Below the pieces are notes generated by a model. It did not search any database. It saw only the letters and a list, made by a program, of their open reading frames with translations, and was not told where the DNA came from. Positions 45,797 through 51,448 of a stretch of 51,448 nucleotides of DNA are shown piece after piece. Origin of the DNA: Oceanospirillaceae bacterium (GTDB lineage Bacteria; Pseudomonadota; Gammaproteobacteria; Pseudomonadales; Balneatricaceae); the NCBI GenBank assembly GCA_016845445.1, contig JAERSU010000264.1, positions 1 to 51,448 of the forward strand, read 5' to 3'. The position numbers and the translations under genes were made by a program. The number at the start of each line of letters is the position of its first letter. Positions within the stretch are counted from its first letter, which is position 1.

Positions 45797-46684
45797 ATGA
45801 CAAACATTGCATTTATTGGCCTAGGTAACATGGGTGGCCCCATGGCGGCTAACCTAGTAAAAGCCGGCCACAAGGTTACCGCTTTTGACCTTATGCCAGA
45901 CGCCTTGGCTGCCTTTTCACAAGCCGGTGGTAACACCGCAGAATCCGCTCAAGCTGCTGTTGCTGGTGCCGAGGTGGTAGTCAGCATGTTGCCAGCAGGC
46001 AAGCACGTTGCTGGCCTGTACACAGGGGATGATGGTCTCTTAGCCCAGCTACCTAAGGGTACCTTGGTAGTGGACTCTTCCACTATTGATGTGGCCACGG
46101 CCCAAGCCGTTGGTAAAGCCGCTGCTGAAGTCGGTGTAGCCTTCGTTGATGCACCAGTGTCTGGTGGTGTGAGCGGTGCTCAAGCCGGCACACTAAGCTT
46201 TATCGTGGGTGGTGAAGCAGAGAACTTCGAACGCGCCAAGCCCTACCTTGAAGCCATGGGCAAAAACATCTTCCATGCTGGTGCCGCAGGCGCAGGGCAG
46301 GTAGCTAAGATGTGTAACAATATGTTGTTAAGTATTCTCATGACAGGTACTGCCGAAGCCCTGCAACTGGGCATCGACAATGGTTTGGACCCGAAAGTAC
46401 TGTCTGACATCATGGTGAAGAGCTCTGGACGTAACTGGACCCTAGAGATATACAACCCAGTTCCTGGGGTCATGGAAGGTGTACCTTCTTCTAATGATTA
46501 TCAAGGTGGCTTTATGGTTGATCTGATGAACAAGGACCTAGGTCTAGCATTGGGTGCTGCCGATGCCGGCGATTCCATGGTGCCTATGGGTAAACAAGCC
46601 GCAGCACTGTTTGCTGCCCATGGCGAAGAGGGTAACGGCCGGTTAGATTTTTCCAGCGTATTTAAGCGTTACCAAAAGGGTTAA
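45797..46684 (+). CDS. mmsB: 3-hydroxyisobutyrate dehydrogenase
   Basis: This NAD-dependent enzyme oxidises 3-hydroxyisobutyrate to methylmalonate semialdehyde. The 295-aa product has the N-terminal Rossmann motif FIGLGNMGGPMAANLVKAGH, the substrate segment DAPVSGGVSGAQAGTLSFIVGG, the catalytic lysine in AAGAGQVAKMCNN and the C-terminal helical domain. ATAGGAG precedes the ATG. The next step needs methylmalonate semialdehyde dehydrogenase (mmsA), which is not in this window. Confidence 0.95.
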   Translation: MTNIAFIGLGNMGGPMAANLVKAGHKVTAFDLMPDALAAFSQAGGNTAESAQAAVAGAEVVVSMLPAGKHVAGLYTGDDGLLAQLPKGTLVVDSSTIDVATAQAVGKAAAEVGVAFVDAPVSGGVSGAQAGTLSFIVGGEAENFERAKPYLEAMGKNIFHAGAAGAGQVAKMCNNMLLSILMTGTAEALQLGIDNGLDPKVLSDIMVKSSGRNWTLEIYNPVPGVMEGVPSSNDYQGGFMVDLMNKDLGLALGAADAGDSMVPMGKQAAALFAAHGEEGNGRLDFSSVFKRYQKG

Positions 46685-46690
46685 ATAAAC

Positions 46691-46768
46691 CGTCATTGCG
46701 TACGAAGTGAAGCAATTTCTAGCCAGTTGGCAGTAGGTTGCCGCGTCGCTTCGCTCCTCGCAATGACG
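46691..46768. repeat. REP-like inverted repeat element, family (a)
   Basis: Perfect 10-bp ends CGTCATTGCG/CGCAATGACG, with weaker inner pairing of GAAGTGAAGC and GTCGCTTCGC. It begins 6 nt after the mmsB stop and its right end is the first unit of a 28-bp tandem array. Confidence 0.8.
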
Positions 46769-46836
46769 AATTAAGTGGTTGCTCCTCGCAATGACGAATT
46801 AGGTGTTTGCGCCTCGCAATGACGAATTAGGTGAAT
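46753..46836 (+). repeat. Three tandem 28-bp repeats derived from the REP-like right end
   Basis: Units 46753-46780, 46781-46808 and 46809-46836 share CCTCGCAATGACGAATTA followed by AGTGGTT, GGTGTTT or GGTGAAT. The last unit's AGGTG lies 8 nt before the ATG of the next gene and is its only candidate ribosome binding site. Confidence 0.85.
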
Positions 46837-46841
46837 GAATT

Positions 46842-47594
46842 ATGCAAGTTCAAGATAAAGTATTTGTAGTTACCGGTGCCGCTCGTGGCCTAGGTTTGGC
46901 CATGGCTCAAGCCATTGCCGCCAAAGGCGGCAAGCTAGCCCTGTTGGATTTAGACGCAGGTGCCGCACAGGAGGCCGCTAAAACCTGCGGCGATGAAAGC
47001 CGTGGTTACGCCTGTAACGTGGCAGAAGAAGCCAGTGTTGAAGCTGCGTTTGCGCAGATTAAGGCTGATTTTGGCCGTTTGGATGGTTTAATCAACAATG
47101 CGGGTCTGCTGCGTGATGGTCTGATGATTAAGTTCAAAGATGGCGCATTGGTAGACAAGATGAGCCTGTCTCAGTGGCAGTCGGTGATTGACGTAAACCT
47201 TACAGGTACCTTCTTGTGTGGTCGTGAAGCCGCTGCTGCTATGGCAGAGTTTGGTAATGGCGGGGTGATTATTAACATTTCTTCCGTTGCCCGTGCTGGC
47301 AACATGGGGCAGACTAATTACTCGGCCACCAAGGCGGGGGTTGCTGCCATGGTAACCGGTTGGGGTCGTGAGTTATCCCGCTACGGCATACGTACTGGTG
47401 GTATTGCGCCAGGGGTTATTGCTAGCGAAATGACCGCTTCCATGAAACCGGAAATGTTACAGCGACTTGAAAAACTGGCCCCAGTTGGCCGTTTAGGTAC
47501 ACCTGAAGAAGTCGCCAACACAGCCTTATACATCATCGAAAACGAGTACTTCACCGGTCGACTAGTAGAGCTAGACGGCGGCCTACGCATGTAA
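46842..47594 (+). CDS. Short-chain dehydrogenase, 3-hydroxyacyl-CoA dehydrogenase (HSD17B10-like)
   Basis: This 250-aa NAD(P)-dependent oxidoreductase has the cofactor motif VTGAARGLGLAMAQ, NNAGLLRDG, the catalytic Ser in INISSVARAG and YSATKAGVAAM with Tyr and Lys, and a PG(V/I)I segment after it. By context it probably acts on 3-hydroxy-2-methylbutyryl-CoA in isoleucine breakdown; other 3-hydroxyacyl substrates are possible. Its ribosome binding site is supplied by the third unit of the tandem repeat. It ends the plus-strand branched-chain arm. Confidence 0.88.
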   Translation: MQVQDKVFVVTGAARGLGLAMAQAIAAKGGKLALLDLDAGAAQEAAKTCGDESRGYACNVAEEASVEAAFAQIKADFGRLDGLINNAGLLRDGLMIKFKDGALVDKMSLSQWQSVIDVNLTGTFLCGREAAAAMAEFGNGGVIINISSVARAGNMGQTNYSATKAGVAAMVTGWGRELSRYGIRTGGIAPGVIASEMTASMKPEMLQRLEKLAPVGRLGTPEEVANTALYIIENEYFTGRLVELDGGLRM

Positions 47595-47605
47595 AATGCT
47601 CACCA

Positions 47606-47632
47606 TGGGGTCAGACCTCTGGTCTGACCCCA
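47606..47632. repeat. GGGGTCAGACC palindrome, family (b)
   Basis: TGGGGTCAGACC and GGTCTGACCCCA flank a TCT loop, starting 11 nt after the short-chain dehydrogenase stop. It resembles a terminator stem but lacks a T-run on either side. Confidence 0.8.
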
Positions 47633-47656
47633 AGCGAGGCGTAATGAACTAGTTTG

Positions 47657-48079
47657 CTAATACCCACTTAGCTGCCAAGCAAAATCTCCCCACAAAGCCA
47701 GCAACAGCAACAAACTTACAAAGAACACCCGCATGCGTGGCATCACCCGGTTCCTACCTGTGTGTATGTATGAATGAAGTGCCCTTGAGCCAACGTACAA
47801 GTAGGCTATAACCAGGTTAGTCATGGTCACGTAGTGGTTGTTGATAATCATCATACAGACCAGGTAAAACAACACCGGCGTCGCCATAAGATTATCAAAG
47901 TTATTACTCATCTTGGCCAGATACTCGGGCTTTTCCGCACCGCGATTAAGGCGATAGTAGCGCCCATCTAGATCGCCCACACGCACAGCCTTGAAGCGCA
48001 ATATGGCTAGTCGTATGCCGATATAGGCAGTTAATAAAAACATCCCTATCATGGGGTAATAAAGTAGTGTATTTGGCAT
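47657..48079 (-). CDS. MAPEG family membrane protein
   Basis: This 140-aa protein belongs to the MAPEG superfamily (eicosanoid and glutathione metabolism). It has four hydrophobic segments (about residues 5-26, 67-85, 87-100 and 114-135) and the conserved NFDNLMATPVLFYLV and YVGSRALHSYIHTGRNRVMPRMRVF segments. Bacterial members may have glutathione transferase or peroxidase activity, but the function here is unknown. It lies convergent with the branched-chain arm. Confidence 0.85.
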   Translation of the reverse strand: MPNTLLYYPMIGMFLLTAYIGIRLAILRFKAVRVGDLDGRYYRLNRGAEKPEYLAKMSNNFDNLMATPVLFYLVCMMIINNHYVTMTNLVIAYLYVGSRALHSYIHTGRNRVMPRMRVFFVSLLLLLALWGDFAWQLSGY

Positions 48080-48237
48080 GGGCTTTGGTACCTTGCTGAT
48101 GTAACATCGGTGTTTACATTATAGTCGATAACACACCTATTTAAATGTTACCGTAATAGACTCTGGTTGCTAACAGGCATCGATTATGTACTCACAGCGT
48201 AGCCGCGATCACAATATAGTTTAACTCAAGGACTCCT

Positions 48238-48639
48238 ATGACCATAACCGTTAGCTGGCAGCAGCAGTTACAATTTAGCAGTACAACAGCCGATGGCCAT
48301 GAATTACTATTGGATGCAGACAGCAAAGTAGCACCTTGTCCCACTGAGGCTTTGTTGTCGGCCCTAGGCTCATGCAGTGCTACAGACGTAGTGCTGGGTT
48401 TACAAGAGCAGGGGGCTGAATTACTGTCCTTAACTAACCAAGTAAGTTACACCCTGACCAATGATGAACCACGTTTGTACAACACAGCTAATCTGCACTT
48501 CAGCATTGGTGCACTGAACTTGCATGACATAGACGTTGATCAGGTCATTGCAGATGCCATTGCTAAGTATTGCCATGTCTGCTTAATGATGTCCAAAAGC
48601 ATAGTTTTTTCCCATAGTTATAGTTTGATTGAAAAATAA
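48238..48639 (+). CDS. OsmC family protein, YhfA-like
   Basis: The 133-aa product has the OsmC fold with the two conserved cysteines, in ALGSCSATDVVLGL and in KYCHVCLMMSKSI, and it resembles E. coli YhfA over its full length. OsmC/Ohr relatives are thiol peroxidases for organic hydroperoxides, but YhfA itself has no settled role. AAGGACTCCT precedes the ATG. It is divergent from the MAPEG gene and probably monocistronic. Confidence 0.88.
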   Translation: MTITVSWQQQLQFSSTTADGHELLLDADSKVAPCPTEALLSALGSCSATDVVLGLQEQGAELLSLTNQVSYTLTNDEPRLYNTANLHFSIGALNLHDIDVDQVIADAIAKYCHVCLMMSKSIVFSHSYSLIEK

Positions 48640-48646
48640 TAGATTA

Positions 48647-48662
48647 AAAATGTCGACATTTT
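48647..48662. promoter_or_regulatory. Perfect 16-bp palindrome upstream of glutaryl-CoA dehydrogenase
   Basis: AAAATGTCGACATTTT lies 97 nt before the chosen start codon of the glutaryl-CoA dehydrogenase gene and 8 nt after the OsmC-like stop. No T-run follows, so an operator reading is more likely than a terminator. No regulator gene is adjacent. Confidence 0.45.
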
Positions 48663-48758
48663 AGAAAATTGACGATATTATGTTTCGGTGACTCAATGAT
48701 TAGAGATACTCAACTCCTATCATTCAACTGAATAACCCTTTTGCAAGAGGCAATGCCC

Positions 48759-49937
48759 ATGGCTAACTTGACCCAATTTTCCTGGGAAGATCCATTCTTT
48801 TTGGACCAGCAATTAACTGACGAAGAGCGCATGGTGCGCGATGCGGCTAACGAATATTGTCAGGATGGTCTGGCTCATCGTGTGCAGCAAGCTAACCGTC
48901 ATGAAGTATTTGATCGCGAGATCATGAATGAACTGGGCGAGCTGGGCATGCTAGGTGCCACCATTCCTGAGCAGTACGGCTGTGCTGGTGTGAACTATGT
49001 TTGTTATGGTCTGGTTGCCCGTGAAGTAGAGCGCGTAGACAGTGGTTACCGTTCTGCCATGAGTGTGCAGTCTTCTTTGGTAATGCACCCTATCTATGCC
49101 TACGGCAGTGAAGAACAACGCATGAAGTACCTGCCTAAGCTAGCTTCTGGCGAATGGGTAGGTTGTTTTGGTTTAACAGAACCTGGTTCTGGTTCAGACC
49201 CAGCGTCTATGATTACCCGTGCTGAACCAGTTGACGGTGGTTACCGTTTAACGGGTGCTAAGATGTGGATCACCAACTCGCCTATTGCCGATGTCATGGT
49301 GGTATGGGCCAAGCTAGATGGCGTGATCCGTGGTTTTATTCTTGAACGTGGAATGGAAGGCTTAACCACACCAAAGATCGAAGGTAAGTTCTCCCTACGT
49401 GCCTCTACCACTGGCGAAATTGTCATGGATAACGTCTTCGTTCCTGCAGAGAACATGCTACCTAATGCCAAAGGTTTGGGCGGTCCATTTGGTTGTTTAA
49501 ACAAAGCCCGTTACGGCATTGCTTGGGGAGCCATGGGTGCGGCTGAATTCTGTTGGCATGCCGCCCGTCAATACACTCTGGATCGTACTCAATTTGGGCG
49601 CCCTCTGGCTGCCACTCAGCTGATTCAAAAGAAGCTAGCTGACATGCAAACGGAGATTTCTTTGGGGCTACAAGGTTGTTTGCAGATGGGCCGTTTGATG
49701 GACGCGGATAACTGCCCCGTGGAACTGATTTCCCTACTGAAACGTAATAACTGTGGCAAGGCCTTGGATGTAGCTCGTCAAGCCCGTGACATGCACGGTG
49801 GTAACGGCATCAGCGATGAGTTTGGGGTGATCCGCCACGTCATGAACCTAGAAGCAGTGAACACTTACGAAGGCACACACGACGTGCACGCCCTTATCCT
49901 AGGCCGTGCCCAGACTGGCATTCAAGCCTTCTGTTAA
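48759..49937 (+). CDS. gcdH: Glutaryl-CoA dehydrogenase
   Basis: This FAD enzyme oxidises and decarboxylates glutaryl-CoA to crotonyl-CoA in lysine, tryptophan and glutarate catabolism. From the ATG at 48759 ([18 protein letters not shown] 8 nt upstream) the product is 392 aa. The family traits are [34 protein letters not shown] and the catalytic glutamate in [17 protein letters not shown]. In-frame TTG 48741 and ATG 48753 are alternative starts. The CoA-transferase just downstream makes its substrate, which supports the call. Confidence 0.95.
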   Translation: MANLTQFSWEDPFFLDQQLTDEERMVRDAANEYCQDGLAHRVQQANRHEVFDREIMNELGELGMLGATIPEQYGCAGVNYVCYGLVAREVERVDSGYRSAMSVQSSLVMHPIYAYGSEEQRMKYLPKLASGEWVGCFGLTEPGSGSDPASMITRAEPVDGGYRLTGAKMWITNSPIADVMVVWAKLDGVIRGFILERGMEGLTTPKIEGKFSLRASTTGEIVMDNVFVPAENMLPNAKGLGGPFGCLNKARYGIAWGAMGAAEFCWHAARQYTLDRTQFGRPLAATQLIQKKLADMQTEISLGLQGCLQMGRLMDADNCPVELISLLKRNNCGKALDVARQARDMHGGNGISDEFGVIRHVMNLEAVNTYEGTHDVHALILGRAQTGIQAFC

Positions 49938-49950
49938 ACCTGGCACTTTA

Positions 49951-49977
49951 GGGTCAGACCCAGTGGGGTCAGACCCC
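49951..49977. repeat. Two GGGTCAGACCC units, family (b)
   Basis: GGGTCAGACCC (49951-49961) and GGGGTCAGACCCC (49965-49977) are near-identical and each palindromic except at the central base. They start 13 nt after the glutaryl-CoA dehydrogenase stop, inside the gap to the CoA-transferase gene. Confidence 0.75.
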
Positions 49978-49993
49978 AATTAACAAGGTGATT

Positions 49994-51223
49994 ATGATGT
50001 GTAAGGACCTCCCTCTACAAGGCATCAAAGTTCTTGACCTAAGCCGCATTTTAGCAGGCCCTTGGGCCGGTCAAATGCTGGCTGATTTAGGCGCAGATGT
50101 AATTAAGGTTGAACGACCAGGTAAGGGCGATGATACTCGCGCCTGGGCGCCACCCTACATGCCGGTACGTGAGGGGGGCGATGACGAAGCCCGTGAATCG
50201 GCTTATTTTCAATCCGCTAACCGCGGCAAGCGCTCTATCTGTATCGACATGGCTTTGCCAGCCGGGCAAGCGCTGATTCAACGCCTAGCCAAACAAGCGG
50301 ACATTGTCATTGAAAACTTCAAGGTTGGTGGCCTAGCTAAATACGGCTTGGACTTTGCCAGTCTTACGGCCTTGAATGCTAAACTAATTTACTGTTCGAT
50401 TACGGGCTTTGGTCAAACAGGACCAGATAAAGACCGTGCCGGCTATGATTTCATGATTCAGGCAACCGGTGGTCTTATGAGTATCACCGGTGCTGCCGAT
50501 GGTGAACCCATGAAAGTCGGGGTGGCCTTAGCGGATGTGATGACTGGCTTATATGCAAGCAATGCCATTCAAGCGGCCTTGATTCATCAGCTACGCACTG
50601 GCCAAGGGCAACACATTGATATTGCTCTGCTGGATGTACAGGTGGCGACCTTGGCTAATCAAGCCATGAACTATCTAGCCAGTGGCAATAATCCCAAGCG
50701 TTTGGGCAATGCTCACCCTAATATTGTGCCTTATCAGGTGTTTGCCACCGCCGATGGTCACATGATTATCGCTGTCGGTAACGACAGCCAGTATCAGCGT
50801 TTCTGTCAGGTGGGTGGTAATGCAGCATTAGCTGCTCATGCAGACTATGCCACCAATGCATTGCGTGTGGCTAACCGCGATGCTTTAGTACCGCAGCTAC
50901 AAGCCTTCATGTCCACCCAGACAACAGATTGGTGGCTTGCAGAGCTTAACAAGGTAGGCGTGCCCTGTGGCCCAATCAATAACCTTGATCAGGTATTTGC
51001 CGACCCGCAGGTGCAAGCCCGTGGTATGCAACTGGACCTTGATCACACAGGCCTTGGCAAAGCAGCGAGTGTGGCTAACCCCATCAAATTCTCTGCCACC
51101 CCAATTCAATATGACAGGGCGGCACCTATGTTGGGCGAACATACCCACGCGGTACTGCAAGATTGGTTAGCCATGCAGCAGCCAGAGATGGATGACTTGC
51201 AGCGGCAGTCTGCTATTGGTTAA
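49994..51223 (+). CDS. Class III CoA-transferase, probable succinyl-CoA:glutarate CoA-transferase
   Basis: This CaiB/BaiF-family enzyme moves CoA between carboxylic acids. The 409-aa product has the family start GIKVLDLSRILAGPWAGQMLADLGADVIKVERPGKGDDTR and the catalytic aspartate region LLDVQVATLANQAMNYL. Next to glutaryl-CoA dehydrogenase, it most likely makes glutaryl-CoA from glutarate and succinyl-CoA, as SUGCT/GcdG proteins do; this is inference from context. The start may be ATG 49994 or 49997; AAGG at 49985-49988 fits both. An upstream GTG at 49988 overlaps that site. Confidence 0.9.
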   Translation: MMCKDLPLQGIKVLDLSRILAGPWAGQMLADLGADVIKVERPGKGDDTRAWAPPYMPVREGGDDEARESAYFQSANRGKRSICIDMALPAGQALIQRLAKQADIVIENFKVGGLAKYGLDFASLTALNAKLIYCSITGFGQTGPDKDRAGYDFMIQATGGLMSITGAADGEPMKVGVALADVMTGLYASNAIQAALIHQLRTGQGQHIDIALLDVQVATLANQAMNYLASGNNPKRLGNAHPNIVPYQVFATADGHMIIAVGNDSQYQRFCQVGGNAALAAHADYATNALRVANRDALVPQLQAFMSTQTTDWWLAELNKVGVPCGPINNLDQVFADPQVQARGMQLDLDHTGLGKAASVANPIKFSATPIQYDRAAPMLGEHTHAVLQDWLAMQQPEMDDLQRQSAIG

Positions 51224-51259
51224 TAGCAGAGAATAGTCAGCCAGGCATACGAGAACGGA

Positions 51260-51448
51260 CTATTCACTGCCTTCCTGTTCGATTACTAAAACCCGAGCTA
51301 CACCAATAGGGCGTGCAGCATGTTCCGTGCCAATCGACGCATAAAAGATGTCACCAGGTGTTAAGGTCTCAGAAAGCTCTTCTGAACCCTGTTTGTAATA
51401 CATGGTAACCTCACCATCCAAAACAACGAAAACTTCTTCTCCTTCGTT
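51260..51448 (-). CDS. Cupin-domain protein, 3' end only
   Basis: Reading inward from the window edge gives 62 residues and a TAG stop: EEVFVVLDGEVTMYYKQG, then LTPGDIFYASIGTEHAARP. The G-x-hydrophobic pattern and PGD...EH are the second halves of cupin motifs 1 and 2. The N-terminus lies outside the window, so the substrate cannot be judged. It is convergent with the CoA-transferase gene. Confidence 0.8.
   Translation of the reverse strand, partial: NEGEEVFVVLDGEVTMYYKQGSEELSETLTPGDIFYASIGTEHAARPIGVARVLVIEQEGSE

Noticed and set aside
46753..46836. Possible CRISPR array from three 28-bp repeats
   Set aside because: The units are directly adjacent with no spacers, derive from a REP-like end, and no cas gene is present.
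5988..46840. Insertion sequences as the source of the repeats
   Set aside because: No transposase frame or IS-type terminal repeats with target duplications are visible; the repeats are short non-coding palindromes.

Overview
The window is a gene-dense chromosomal segment of a heterotrophic, probably marine, Gammaproteobacterium. The basis is a complete Na+-translocating NADH:quinone reductase operon with ApbE and NqrM, a soluble transhydrogenase, a Lol lipoprotein exporter, LpxK, an Escherichia/Pseudomonas-type RNase E next to RluC, and a LiuR-controlled branched-chain acyl-CoA regulon. I cannot place it below class with confidence. No rRNA, tRNA, CRISPR array, transposase, integrase or phage gene is visible, and the only stretch over 300 bases without a gene is the rne-rluC intergenic region (19662-20353).

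Layout. 1-7.4 kb: nqrABCDEF, a terminator, a REP-like element, apbE (FMN transferase) and nqrM (NQR maturation). 7.5-16.8 kb: sthA, one LolC/E-type permease plus lolD, a DUF2062 gene on the opposite strand, comEC, lpxK, a Trm112-like gene, a low-molecular-weight phosphatase and murB. This is a shortened version of the familiar lol-comEC-lpxK-murB-rne neighbourhood: a second lol permease, msbA or exbBD, and kdsB are absent. 16.8-21.4 kb: rne and rluC diverge from a 692-bp region that probably holds the rne leader. 21.5-26.8 kb: an acyl-CoA ligase, a KfrA-like coiled-coil DNA-binding protein, a MaoC-type hydratase and a large DmdC-type acyl-CoA dehydrogenase. 26.8-32.1 kb: yigZ, tcdA, a DUF1289 gene, an orphan PAS/histidine-kinase-like protein, an unknown membrane protein, an EamA transporter and a methyltransferase.

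32-47.6 kb is the metabolic core. On the minus strand, liuR, liuA, liuB, liuC, liuD and liuE, followed by acetoacetyl-CoA synthetase, convert isovaleryl-CoA (leucine) to acetyl-CoA and acetoacetate and reactivate the acetoacetate. On the plus strand a thiolase, an acyl-CoA dehydrogenase, an enoyl-CoA hydratase, 3-hydroxyisobutyryl-CoA hydrolase, 3-hydroxyisobutyrate dehydrogenase and a short-chain dehydrogenase cover most valine and isoleucine steps. The two arms diverge around a perfect 18-bp palindrome lying in the spacer of a MerR-type promoter. The end of the window holds a MAPEG protein, a YhfA/OsmC protein, glutaryl-CoA dehydrogenase with its CoA-transferase (lysine/tryptophan or glutarate catabolism), and the 3' end of a cupin gene.

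The most unusual structure is in the small repeats. At least four families are present: (a) REP-like elements with GTCATTGCGAG/CTCGCAATGAC ends; (b) GGGGTCAGACC palindromes, found 9-13 nt after four stop codons; (c) a roughly 48-bp TGTGGGTC...GACCCACA palindrome; (d) a roughly 100-bp element with ATTTTGCT/AGCAAAAT ends. Two of these have entered coding sequence: a family (c) copy lies in frame inside liuD and encodes 16 residues, and a family (b) copy supplies the last residues and stop codon of yigZ. In another place a 28-bp tandem repeat supplies the ribosome binding site of the short-chain dehydrogenase gene.
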